A DNA stretch of 64,000 nucleotides from UBA7236 sp964463165 (GTDB lineage Bacteria > Bacteroidota > Bacteroidia > Chitinophagales > BACL12): assembly GCA_964463165.1 (NCBI GenBank), contig CAYXBK010000008.1:1-64000 (forward strand). Reading direction: 5' to 3'. Position 1 is the first letter of the stretch. Each line of letters begins with the position of its first letter. The notes under the pieces are model-generated. The model searched no databases. It saw only the letters and a program-made list of their open reading frames with translations, and was not told where the DNA came from. Below are positions 27,677 through 35,685 of this stretch, piece after piece. The translations under genes were made by a program, and so were the position numbers.

Positions 27677-27736
27677 ACCGGAATGGTGGAACTGGTCCGC
27701 CGTACGGCGGACGTTTCAAAGGCGCATGGCTTCACG
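27677..27736 (+). pseudogene. Degenerate tRNA-Leu 5' half, copy 2
   Basis: The same structure as copy 1, with the palindrome at 27695-27712 and small differences after it (AAAGGCGCATGG). The putative tRNA promoter (TATTTTTG at 27661-27668) is identical to that of the true gene, so this copy may be transcribed. Confidence 0.8.
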
Positions 27737-27782
27737 ACTATAAGGATATATAATTATTTATTCTATCCTATTTATTTACCCT

Positions 27783-27814
27783 TTCGTTAAAACAATAATC
27801 TTTAATTATTTTTG
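27783..27814 (+). promoter_or_regulatory. Promoter of tRNA-Leu
   Basis: The -7 element TATTTTTG (27807-27814) is a perfect TAnnTTTG match, 8 bp before the tRNA. The -33 element is only TTCG (27783-27786), 20 bp upstream. The same sequence precedes the second half-copy. Confidence 0.55.
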
Positions 27815-27822
27815 CTGCAATT

Positions 27823-27906
27823 ACCGGAATGGTGGAACTGGTAGACACGCACGTTTCAGGGGCGTGTGGCTTCACGGCTGTGCGGGTTCGAGTCCCGCTT
27901 CCGGTA
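27823..27906 (+). tRNA. tRNA-Leu (anticodon CAG)
   Basis: Acceptor ACCGGAA pairs with TTCCGGT. The D arm contains GGTAGA. Anticodon stem CACGT/GCGTG encloses the loop TTCAGGG, giving CAG. A long class II variable arm (GGCTTCACGGC) and T arm GCGGG-TTCGAGT-CCCGC follow. The discriminator is A and no CCA is encoded. Length 84. Confidence 0.95.
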
Positions 27907-27907
27907 C

Positions 27908-27941
27908 AATGGTTTACAGAGAAATTTGTAAACCATTTTTT
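27908..27941 (+). terminator. Terminator after tRNA-Leu
   Basis: AATGGTTTACA pairs with TGTAAACCATT around a loop of eight, followed by a run of T to 27941. Units 1 and 2 of the array lack it. Confidence 0.8.
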
Positions 27942-28007
27942 ATTTGTTCTTATCTTGCCCGCTATTTATTATTCAATTAATTTCGTCATAACCTAAAACT
28001 CAAACCA

Positions 28008-28442
28008 ATGGAAGAATTAATCGATCAACAGGAAACCAGCAGTTCCCATCAACTTTCATCAACTGCAATTGAGCATATGAAACGATCTGCGAAATGGATG
28101 AAATTTCTGGCTATCACAGGATTTGTATTTACTGGCCTGCTCGTTTTTGCAGCGCTCGGCTCGGCCAGTGCACTTTCGGGTTTCGGTGCCGGAATTATTG
28201 TAGTGTATCTGGTCTTTGCCCTCATCGCATTATTTATGAATTTATTTCTGTTTCAAAGTGCGAATTATTTTAAAAAATTTGCGGATGGTGCAAATAGTGC
28301 AGATGGAGATAATGCATTTATAAAATTGAATACTCTGGCCACATTTGCCGGTGTGATTACAATTCTTTATCTCGCTTTTATCATAATCATCGCAGCAACC
28401 GGAAGCATGGGAGCATTATTGCTCGGTGGTGTGGATTTTTGA
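28008..28442 (+). CDS. Small membrane protein (DUF5362-like)
   Basis: 144 residues with a polar N-terminus (EELIDQQETSSSHQL) and four hydrophobic segments (about 33-55, 60-85, 110-130, 130-142). A conserved-looking loop NYFKKFADGANSADGDNAFIKLN lies between segments 2 and 3. The pattern resembles DUF5362 proteins of Bacteroidota. The function is unknown. Its stop abuts the end of the convergent TonB receptor gene. Confidence 0.75.
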   Translation: MEELIDQQETSSSHQLSSTAIEHMKRSAKWMKFLAITGFVFTGLLVFAALGSASALSGFGAGIIVVYLVFALIALFMNLFLFQSANYFKKFADGANSADGDNAFIKLNTLATFAGVITILYLAFIIIIAATGSMGALLLGGVDF

Positions 28443-30728
28443 TCAGAAAGAATAACTTACGGACACGGAAGGTAGAATCGGTAATTGATTTACCCTTTCA
28501 TAACGCACGCGGTCGAAATAGAAAATATTTTCGCGGTTGTACACATTTGTCACACTCATTGTGATCTCCATTTTATTTTTATTCGCGAAACTGATCATGC
28601 GTTTTGCTCCGATATCAAGTCTGTGATAATATGGTAATCTTCCACCATTTAAATCTTCATCATAAATAATTCCGAGTTCACCGTTGGTGGTTGTATAATC
28701 TGTGCTTATACCGTCGAGAAAATCAATTGACTCATAAAATCCGGCAGTCTGTGTAAAAGGAAATCCTGACCCCAGATTCCATCTTGCGCTGAATTCCCAT
28801 TTCTTTGCAATCGTATAGGTACCGAGGAAATTCAGATTATGTCTTCTGTCGTAATGCGGCGGATATACTTGTTCTCCATCGTTGCGTTCTACCCAGCCAA
28901 GTGAATAAGCGAGCCAGAAATACCAGGAATTGCGTTCGAATTTTGCACTTAAATCAATTCCGTATGCTTGTCCGGTTTCGGTTGCGAAATCCGGATCACG
29001 CGGTGTGATTTTATTGCGGTTGATTTCGATCAACTGTGTAAAATATTTAATATAGGGTTCAAGATTTAATTCAAGATAATCCGACGGGTCGTATTCAATG
29101 CCGCCGATCGCATGAATTGATTTCTGCAATTTCGTAGTTGCATTATCACCATCCGGCCTGTACAGATCATCATCGGGCCCTGATAAATATCCTGTGAATA
29201 AATTCACAACATCGCGGTCGCTTTTTGTTGAAATAAGATTCTGACTGTATAAGCCGCCGGCAAATTTTAAACGCACACGCTTGGATAAATTATATTTTAA
29301 TCCGATACGCGGTTCCGGTGAAAATTCACTGAGTGATGAATAGTATTGAATGCGTAAGCTCGGTTCAAAAACAAGTTTTTCCTTAAACACTCTGCGGTAT
29401 TTTAAATAACTGCCCAATTCAGTAGTGAATTGCTGCTGCTCATATTGCAAACCCAGGCGGTTGAAAAATTCATAGTTCGTCTGGAAACCGATTATTTCAA
29501 CGCCGTACTGCAGGTCGCCATGATTTAAATAATAAGTGAAATCCACACCGCCGTTAAATCCGCCAACGAGGCTGTTGCGTGGTTTTTCATCGGCTTCATT
29601 CTGAACAACTTTATATTTGGAATATGCAAATACGCCTTCAATCAGCATATTTGCATCGGTAGGAACAATCACAAAATTGGATCCGATACCATAAGAATTC
29701 CATTTAAAACTCGTCACGTCCGAATAATTCACACTGTCGGTGAAATTAAATCCGAATAAATTCAATTTATTTCCGGATTGCGAATTCACTGAAATTTTTC
29801 CATATAAATCTGTAAAAGAATAGGGGATACCGTTGTTGCCCACAATTCCTTCTTCATTATTCACATAAGAATAAATTGATTTAGAAGTTTGGTTGAGGTA
29901 AGAATGTTTCGCAGTTAATAAATACGTTACACTCGACTCTTCGCTGCTCGGTTTTTTCAGCGGGCCTTCCAATAATACTCTTGCAAGAAACGGGCTTGCA
30001 GATACTTCGCCGCTTGTTTGTTTTTTATTTCCGTCGCGGGTTGTAATATCAATTACCGCTGAAACCCGATCTCCATACTCACCACCGAATCCGCCGGTAA
30101 ATACATCCACATTCCGTATAATATCCGTTTCAAATACGCTGAATAATCCGATGGAGTGAAATGGATTATAGATCACCATGCCGTCGAGCAATACTTTATT
30201 TTGAATAGGTGACCCGCCGCGGATATACAATTGTCCGCCCTGGTCGCCTGTAAAAATCACACCGGGAAGAATTTGTAAATACTGTGCAAGATCCGGTTCA
30301 CCTCCTACAGAGGGTAATTTTTTAATTTGAATCGGAGTGATGATCGTAGTCGAAATATTCACTTCTTCCACTTTTTGTTGTGTTTTGGAAGTGATGGTAA
30401 CTTCATTCAATATGATACCTGATTGCAACAGGTTGAGTTTAACAGAAGTAATTTTATTCGCTTCAATCGTAAATTTCTGAAAAAGGGTATCGTATCCAAC
30501 ATAGGTAAGCTTCACGGTATAGTCGCCCGGCGGAATGGAAGAAACCGAAAAGAAACCATTTTCATCAGTCGGGGCGCCCATATCGGTGCCCGCAATATAT
30601 ACGTTCACATAGGGGAGCGGTTCACCTGTTTCATCATCATACACAAAACCACGCAGTGATCCGGTTTGAGAAAAGCCTGTAATACCAAGCGAAACGAGCA
30701 ATAAAAGGAGCGGAAAACGAATTCTCAT
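28443..30728 (-). CDS. TonB-dependent receptor with CarboxypepD_reg domain
   Basis: Outer-membrane receptor of 761 residues. A signal peptide ends near GFSQ. Residues 23-105 are a carboxypeptidase-regulatory-like domain (GSLRGFVYDDETGEPLPYVNVYIAG). The plug follows, with LPSVGGEPDLAQYLQILPGV and the RGGSPIQNKVLLDGM motif, then a 22-strand-type barrel ending in SYSF with a terminal aromatic. It has no SusD partner nearby, so it is not a classical polysaccharide-utilisation pair. The substrate is unknown. Upstream TATCTTCG is one base off the -7 consensus. Confidence 0.93.
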   Translation of the reverse strand: MRIRFPLLLLLVSLGITGFSQTGSLRGFVYDDETGEPLPYVNVYIAGTDMGAPTDENGFFSVSSIPPGDYTVKLTYVGYDTLFQKFTIEANKITSVKLNLLQSGIILNEVTITSKTQQKVEEVNISTTIITPIQIKKLPSVGGEPDLAQYLQILPGVIFTGDQGGQLYIRGGSPIQNKVLLDGMVIYNPFHSIGLFSVFETDIIRNVDVFTGGFGGEYGDRVSAVIDITTRDGNKKQTSGEVSASPFLARVLLEGPLKKPSSEESSVTYLLTAKHSYLNQTSKSIYSYVNNEEGIVGNNGIPYSFTDLYGKISVNSQSGNKLNLFGFNFTDSVNYSDVTSFKWNSYGIGSNFVIVPTDANMLIEGVFAYSKYKVVQNEADEKPRNSLVGGFNGGVDFTYYLNHGDLQYGVEIIGFQTNYEFFNRLGLQYEQQQFTTELGSYLKYRRVFKEKLVFEPSLRIQYYSSLSEFSPEPRIGLKYNLSKRVRLKFAGGLYSQNLISTKSDRDVVNLFTGYLSGPDDDLYRPDGDNATTKLQKSIHAIGGIEYDPSDYLELNLEPYIKYFTQLIEINRNKITPRDPDFATETGQAYGIDLSAKFERNSWYFWLAYSLGWVERNDGEQVYPPHYDRRHNLNFLGTYTIAKKWEFSARWNLGSGFPFTQTAGFYESIDFLDGISTDYTTTNGELGIIYDEDLNGGRLPYYHRLDIGAKRMISFANKNKMEITMSVTNVYNRENIFYFDRVRYERVNQLPILPSVSVSYSF

Positions 30729-30814
30729 AAAACACGGCGAAGATACTTCAAATCAGCTAATTGATTTGTTTATGATTTTATTTTTACAGAGGTTTGACGG
30801 AGGGATGCGGGAGG

Positions 30815-30863
30815 GATGAATGATGAGTGAGGAGTAATGAGTGGTGAATCGTGAATGATGAAA
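30815..30863 (+). repeat. Period-7 array (unit like GATGAGT)
   Basis: Seven in-phase 7-bp units: GATGAAT, GATGAGT, GAGGAGT, AATGAGT, GGTGAAT, CGTGAAT, GATGAAA. It lies between the TonB receptor start and the sulfotransferase. Confidence 0.7.
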
Positions 30864-30901
30864 AATAATTTATTTCATACCCCAATCAATATCGCCTCGT
30901 C

Positions 30902-30957
30902 TCAATACTCAATACCCAAAACCCAAAACCCAATACCCAAAACCCAATACGCAATAC
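30902..30957 (+). repeat. Period-7 array (unit CCAAWAC)
   Basis: Eight in-phase 7-bp units: TCAATAC twice, CCAAAAC twice, CCAATAC, CCAAAAC, CCAATAC, GCAATAC. It ends 12 bp before the sulfotransferase start. A second array with a different unit precedes it at 30815. Confidence 0.85.
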
Positions 30958-30969
30958 ACAACATCTATC

Positions 30970-31785
30970 TTGAAAAAGGAAAAACAAATTTACTTTCACG
31001 TTGGCCTGGGGAAAACGGCATCAACGTATTTGCAGAATAAAGTTTTTCCGAAATTGAAGGGTATTTATTATATCCATCCGACAAAATACCGGCATTATCA
31101 ATCAATAATTGAATCATCCGAAGCTGAAAAATTTTTTGTTTCGAGGGAGATGGACCAGCAACTCGAGCGGGAAGTGAAAAAGTTCTCAGCGGTCTATCCG
31201 CAAACAATTCCGATTATCGTATTGCGGAATAATGAAAGCTGGATCGCATCGCAATATAAAAGATTTTTGAAAAACGGTTATCCATATACTTTCAAAGAAT
31301 TTTTTGATATTGAAAATAACAGCGGTTTCTGGAAAATTGAAGATGCTGCTTTTTATCCCAAACTGGAAATTCTTGAAAAATATTTTCATCAGAAACCTGT
31401 TGTTTTATTGTATGAAGATTTGCGCAACCAGCCGTTTCAGTTTATAGACAGAATTGCAAATTGTATGGGAGCAAGTTATGATAAAAATGAAATCCCGCTT
31501 GAACCGCATCATACGGCATATGAAGAAAAACAATTAAAGGTAATGCGGTCGGTAAGCAAATATATTTTTACAAAAAACCCAAAATACAAAGGTTCGCGAT
31601 TTAATACATGGATGAGGAGAAGAAGCCGGATGCTGCTTTGTTATATTATTCTGTACGGTGCCTGGCTTGTTCCGAAATCAATGGTTTCAAAACGGGAATT
31701 GATTCCAAAAGAAGAACTCGAAAAAATAAAAGCATATTACAAAACCGACTGGGAATCTTGTTTAAATTATGCACGGAATATTTAA
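30970..31785 (+). CDS. PAPS-dependent sulfotransferase family protein
   Basis: A 271-residue protein with the two PAPS-binding signatures: the 5'-phosphosulfate loop HVGLGKTASTYLQNKVF near residues 9-25, and the 3'-phosphate motif VLRNNESWIASQYKRF near 85-100. It also has VLLYEDLRNQPFQF, common in this family. It would transfer sulfate from PAPS to a glycan or lipid and release PAP, the substrate of CysQ. The start is TTG at 30970; no in-frame ATG precedes the loop motif. The upstream DNA is a period-7 array. The acceptor is unknown. Confidence 0.8.
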   Translation: MKKEKQIYFHVGLGKTASTYLQNKVFPKLKGIYYIHPTKYRHYQSIIESSEAEKFFVSREMDQQLEREVKKFSAVYPQTIPIIVLRNNESWIASQYKRFLKNGYPYTFKEFFDIENNSGFWKIEDAAFYPKLEILEKYFHQKPVVLLYEDLRNQPFQFIDRIANCMGASYDKNEIPLEPHHTAYEEKQLKVMRSVSKYIFTKNPKYKGSRFNTWMRRRSRMLLCYIILYGAWLVPKSMVSKRELIPKEELEKIKAYYKTDWESCLNYARNI

Positions 31786-31788
31786 TTG

Positions 31789-32337
31789 CTATAATTTTTT
31801 TATAGTGGCCGGATCTCCGTTCAGCATAACAGATTTTACCTGTAAATCATTGCTTGTTTCAGTAATATCGAAATAATAAGTGAGGCCGAAACAACAATCA
31901 CAGGCGCATAAATTTCCATAGCCGTAATATATCAGATTTAAAATACCATCATCGGTAATATCCACATCACATAAAAATGAATAGCAGCAATTTTCAACCA
32001 GACTTGTTTGAATAATCAAAACTGAGTCTTTTACTTTTACGGATGTAATTTTGCTGCTGCCCATTGGCGGATCATCAGACTGGCATTGTGTTATTTCTAC
32101 ATCTTTAAAATAAAAACCATTTCCCAATGCTTCGTATCGTCCGGACGTACCGGGTAACATGCATGTTCCCGCAAGATAGAAGCGTTGTGTAGCTGCAGGA
32201 AAAATCAATGTGTCTGTTGTGTAGGTTAAGGTATCGTCATATCCGTCAATATCGTAACGAATAAATACCGTATCATTTTGTGAATAAGCACAAGTTGAAA
32301 AAATTAAAAATAAAATAATACTGCTGAATGTTTTCAT
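31789..32337 (-). CDS. Secreted cysteine-rich hypothetical protein
   Basis: 182 residues with a signal peptide ending near CAYSQ. The mature part contains clustered cysteines (ENCCYSFLCD, NLCACDCCFG), suggesting disulfides or metal binding, and no T9SS domain. No family is recognised. It lies 21 bp after the M28 peptidase gene on the same strand and may share its transcript. Confidence 0.65.
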   Translation of the reverse strand: MKTFSSIILFLIFSTCAYSQNDTVFIRYDIDGYDDTLTYTTDTLIFPAATQRFYLAGTCMLPGTSGRYEALGNGFYFKDVEITQCQSDDPPMGSSKITSVKVKDSVLIIQTSLVENCCYSFLCDVDITDDGILNLIYYGYGNLCACDCCFGLTYYFDITETSNDLQVKSVMLNGDPATIKKL

Positions 32338-32358
32338 TAATAAGGATGATCTTTTAGT

Positions 32359-33624
32359 TTAAAAACTGTTTTCAAAATCTATAATCAAATGAAACAGGTC
32401 TTCAAAATCTGTAAGTGGCAGCGTTTCTGCTTTATCATAAATATCGTGATAGGCTGCTATCCCGCCGAGGGTATAAATAAAAAATGCCGGCACACCTTTT
32501 TCTGTAAAAAAATAATGATCGCTGTTAGCAGCTTTACCCCGTGGCTGCACGGATTTTACATATTGCTTTTCTTCATTAATTGCTACAAGTCTGTCAAATT
32601 CTTTTGTATGCACGGCGCCATTCACTACTTTAATCCCGTCATCACCGGTTCCCATAATATCCATATTAAGCAGGAATTTTATTTTACTTAATTCGAAAAG
32701 CGGATGTTCCGTAAAATATTTTGAACCGACAAGTCCGGCTTCTTCTCCGGAAAATGCAATAAATACAATTGTATAATCAGGTTTGTTTTCAGGTTGTGCA
32801 TAATATTTCGCCAATTCTATCAGCATGGCAGTCCCGCTTGCATTATCGTTTGCCCCGGGGAAATAAACACTGTATCCCAATTGCCCGAGATGATCATAAT
32901 GTGCTGTAATCACCAGGAAGGAATCTTTCTCCACGCCTTCCACATAACCTATAATATTTTGTGTTTTGTAATATTTTTGAAAATCAGCTTCAATATGCAT
33001 TTCTGCTGTCTGCGCTTTTTCCGGAAATGCATTTTGCAATACGATCAGATGTGTAAAGGTGCCTTGCTGCTGAGAAATGTCCATTGTAAGTTTTGCAGAG
33101 ACAATTTCAATTAATCCTGCAGTATTTAATCCATTTGTTTCATTCAGATAAGCAATTAATAATTCATAGTTTTTCTGACCGAATGTTTCTTTGTTCACCA
33201 CAATAAAAACATTTTTATTTTCATGTGCATAGAATTTTTTGATGCTTGCTTCAGACTGAATGAAATTTGAATCGATCCTGATTAGTTTATATTTTCCGAT
33301 TGCAGGGGCAGAGGAGGCTTCAACAATGAAATCCTGCCCCGGAAGTAAAATTGTTTCATTTATTTTCAGGCTGACGGTATCAGGAAATGTATTGATATCC
33401 AATTTAAAATTCTGATTGTAGATATTATTGAATTTTTTCAATCCTGCGGTTTCAAACGCATTCCTGATATACGTAGCTGCGTGCTCTACACCGGCATTTG
33501 TATACCCACGGCCATTCATATGCGGTGAACATAAAGTATCAATAATTGCACGAGCTTCCGTGATAAACTGTGCCTGTGACTGAAGCAGGCCGCTGAATAG
33601 TGCAATTAACCAAATACGCTTCAT
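32359..33624 (-). CDS. M28-family zinc aminopeptidase, secreted
   Basis: A 421-residue exported peptidase with a signal peptide to about 18. Zinc ligands and catalytic residues follow the M28 order: HYDHLG, GANDNASG, FSGEEAGLVGS (catalytic Glu and ligand Glu), NMDIMGTG, and the last His in KAANSDHYFFTEKG. An inserted PA-like region precedes the catalytic domain. It probably trims peptides in the periplasm or outside the cell. Upstream TATCTTTA resembles a -7 element. Confidence 0.9.
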   Translation of the reverse strand: MKRIWLIALFSGLLQSQAQFITEARAIIDTLCSPHMNGRGYTNAGVEHAATYIRNAFETAGLKKFNNIYNQNFKLDINTFPDTVSLKINETILLPGQDFIVEASSAPAIGKYKLIRIDSNFIQSEASIKKFYAHENKNVFIVVNKETFGQKNYELLIAYLNETNGLNTAGLIEIVSAKLTMDISQQQGTFTHLIVLQNAFPEKAQTAEMHIEADFQKYYKTQNIIGYVEGVEKDSFLVITAHYDHLGQLGYSVYFPGANDNASGTAMLIELAKYYAQPENKPDYTIVFIAFSGEEAGLVGSKYFTEHPLFELSKIKFLLNMDIMGTGDDGIKVVNGAVHTKEFDRLVAINEEKQYVKSVQPRGKAANSDHYFFTEKGVPAFFIYTLGGIAAYHDIYDKAETLPLTDFEDLFHLIIDFENSF

Positions 33625-33742
33625 GGTAATAGGATTACCGCATAAAGATACCCAGCATTTTTATAAGATGCCGCCATCGGCACAGTTACCTTGAAAACAG
33701 GCACAGCTATGATTTACTGCTCGCAACGTTTTTGGAAAGCCT

Positions 33743-33750
33743 TACATTTG
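33743..33750 (+). promoter_or_regulatory. -7 promoter element TACATTTG
   Basis: A perfect TAnnTTTG match 21 bp before the ATG at 33772. No good -33 TTTG is seen at the right spacing, so confidence is moderate. Confidence 0.45.
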
Positions 33751-33771
33751 TATCCGATTAAATAACTTATT

Positions 33772-35373
33772 ATGAAAATAAAGATCACACTCCTCGCAAT
33801 TTGCACTTTAATACTCAGTTCAATTCGTGCACAATTTATTTCTCAAATCAGTGAACCTGATGCAGATATCACCTTAAGTGCCGTTCAGGTACTTGGATCA
33901 AATTTTATTGCCGCAGGTTCTGAAAATAATAATGTCCTGCTGGCCGAAATTGATAATGGCGGCTCTGTAATCAGCAGCCGCACAATCACAATTGTGGATG
34001 AAACTGTATTGCCTTATGTAAGTTCCATGTTTGTTGATTCTGATGGAAAAATTGTAATTGCCGGTTACCGCGTCACGGCTGATGTGTATCAGTATACCAG
34101 TTTTATTTTGAAGTATGATTATGCAACAGGAAATATTGATTGGTTAAAACTGTTTGAAAACCCGGGTTCTGCATTTTTGAAAATCATCGAGAAAAAAACA
34201 GATGGGCCTTATATTGTTTGCGGGCAATCGATTAACGCACCGAATGGTGAAGAAGGAATTCTGTATTCAGTAAACAGAAATACCGGCAGTCTCATCTTAT
34301 TGAATAATTATAATTACAACAACAGCTCAGAAACCTATTATAGTCTTGTAAAAGCGGCAGGTGGATATTTTACCGCGAATCGCTATAATTTCGACGGAGG
34401 CGGTTCATCCAGAATGCGGGGAACAATTTCGAAATTTTCATACACCGGTGGCCAGTTATTTACGAAAGCATATTTAAGAAATACGACAACTGATGTGGCC
34501 AGATTGTATGCATCCGATATCTGTTATGCTAACGGATCTTTATATATGCCGATTCATGGAGATGAAACCGGTTCATTATTAAATGATGATTTATTTATTG
34601 TGCGTTCGAAAGTAGATGGCAATTTAAATTGGGCGAAAATGTATAATCTCACAAATTATGGTGACGATGGAAGTTTCGCATCAATTAAAAGTAAAGGAAC
34701 GGCGATTTATACGCTCGGCGCATTGAATGACGGAGCTGCCGATTATACAGGTGATTTATTTATTATGAAACTTGATTCTTCCGGGTCTGTTCTTTGGGCA
34801 AATTCATATGGTATTCAGGGAAATGTACGTGCAGGAAAATCGGATGCAATGCTGATCAGCGGGTCAAATATCTTAGCCGTCGGATATACGCACAATGATA
34901 TAACCGATCATAATGACGGTGCGATCCTGTTTGTGAAAGCGTCAACCGGAACCTTACCGGGGGGCTGCTCAACATCTGAGCCGGTTACTGTTACAACTAA
35001 ATCATCAACCAGTTATGCGGCTACATTAAATGCCGTGACACATGCTTATACCATTTCCGATCCGTTTACGGTTTCAAATGCATCAGATGAATCGAATTTG
35101 ATTGTTTGTCAGAATGGTGCACGTTTGGAAGATGCAGAAACTTTAGCTGAAATAATGCCGAATCCAAACAACGGGCAATTTCAACTGGAGTTGAACGGAG
35201 CAGAAAATTTAGTTGAAATATATAATTATAACGGACAGTTAATTAAATCTGTTACTTCCGAAGATTATTATCTTGATATCGATATTCGTTCGTCGCCCGC
35301 CGGTATTTATTATGTGAAGGTGATGAATGTAATTTCAGATGAAGTTCAAACGATCACAATTGTAAAAGAATAA
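33772..35373 (+). CDS. T9SS-sorted beta-propeller-like secreted protein
   Basis: 533 residues with a signal peptide ending at IRAQ. Repeating strands with GSNFIAAGSENNN, GKIVIAGYRV, GPYIVCGQSI and GSNILAVGYTHND resemble a delta-60/WD-like propeller. The C-terminal 75 residues are a T9SS sorting domain (EIMPNPNNGQFQLEL, then PAGIYYVKVMN). The function is unknown. It has its own terminator 20 bp downstream. Confidence 0.85.
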   Translation: MKIKITLLAICTLILSSIRAQFISQISEPDADITLSAVQVLGSNFIAAGSENNNVLLAEIDNGGSVISSRTITIVDETVLPYVSSMFVDSDGKIVIAGYRVTADVYQYTSFILKYDYATGNIDWLKLFENPGSAFLKIIEKKTDGPYIVCGQSINAPNGEEGILYSVNRNTGSLILLNNYNYNNSSETYYSLVKAAGGYFTANRYNFDGGGSSRMRGTISKFSYTGGQLFTKAYLRNTTTDVARLYASDICYANGSLYMPIHGDETGSLLNDDLFIVRSKVDGNLNWAKMYNLTNYGDDGSFASIKSKGTAIYTLGALNDGAADYTGDLFIMKLDSSGSVLWANSYGIQGNVRAGKSDAMLISGSNILAVGYTHNDITDHNDGAILFVKASTGTLPGGCSTSEPVTVTTKSSTSYAATLNAVTHAYTISDPFTVSNASDESNLIVCQNGARLEDAETLAEIMPNPNNGQFQLELNGAENLVEIYNYNGQLIKSVTSEDYYLDIDIRSSPAGIYYVKVMNVISDEVQTITIVKE

Positions 35374-35394
35374 AATAACTTTATAATTAATTTG

Positions 35395-35422
35395 AAAGCC
35401 GGCAGTTGTCCGGCTTTTTTTT
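35395..35422 (+). terminator. Intrinsic terminator after the propeller-like gene
   Basis: AAAGCCGG pairs with CCGGCTTT across a short loop, followed by eight T. It belongs to the plus-strand gene ending at 35373. Confidence 0.85.
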
Positions 35423-35457
35423 ATCGCATAGATTAATGTTTTTTTTGAGGAAAAACT

Positions 35458-35548
35458 CTCCCGCAGATTTCGCAGATCAGCGCAGAAAAAATCTGCGGGA
35501 ATCTCTGAGATCAGCGGGAAAATCCTCTCCCGCAAATTCCGCAGATCG
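35458..35548. repeat. CGCAGAT repeat cluster, partly inverted
   Basis: CGCAGATTT, CGCAGATCA, GCGCAGAAA run with period 9. CCCGCAGATTT (35460-35470) is inverted at AAATCTGCGGG (35489-35499), and CCCGCAAATTCCGCAGAT returns at the right end. Similar CGCAGAT repeats are known between genes in other Bacteroidota. Confidence 0.7.
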
Positions 35549-35585
35549 AAGAAAAGTTTTGTGCCTCTGTTGGGAAACAAATTAC

Positions 35586-35614
35586 AAAAAAAAGCCCCGG
35601 ACAAATCCGAGGCT
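35586..35614 (-). terminator. Intrinsic terminator for the minus-strand gene at 35686
   Basis: On the minus strand, AGCCTCGGA pairs with TCCGGGGCT (one mismatch) and a run of eight T follows. It stops transcription of the 35686-36573 gene. Confidence 0.75.
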
Positions 35615-35685
35615 GTGTTAAAACAACCAAAAACTAAATCAGCACAATCTCCACTATTTCCGTTTTTGGTTTTATCAGTTCAATT

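Larger units (their letters stand above)
27531..27906 (+). repeat. Tandem 146-bp repeat array built from the tRNA-Leu locus
   Basis: The motif ACCGGAATGGTGGAACTGGT starts at 27531, 27677 and 27823, exactly 146 bp apart each time. Units 1 and 2 carry a degenerate tRNA 5' half plus a 70-bp AT-rich tail that includes the promoter of the next copy. Unit 3 is the intact tRNA gene. Units 1 and 2 are nearly identical over the AT-rich tail. Confidence 0.9.
35374..35685. other. Convergent intergenic region with two terminators and a repeat
   Basis: This 312-bp stretch holds a plus-strand terminator (35395-35422), a CGCAGAT repeat cluster (35458-35548) and a minus-strand terminator (35586-35614). Small frames across it are translations of the repeat and are not genes. 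Confidence 0.7.

Noticed and set aside
27531..27736. Two additional tRNA-Leu genes
   Set aside because: Both lack the T arm and 3' acceptor strand and carry a palindrome in place of part of the D and anticodon arms.
30855..31040. 61-codon plus-strand frame with QNPIPKTQYAI
   Set aside because: A translation of the CCAAWAC array running into the sulfotransferase in another frame.
35406..35621. 71-codon plus-strand frame (and the 89-codon minus frame at 35335-35604)
   Set aside because: The peptides are translations of the CGCAGAT repeat (repeated ADFADQRR, RNLRE patterns) and overlap two terminators.
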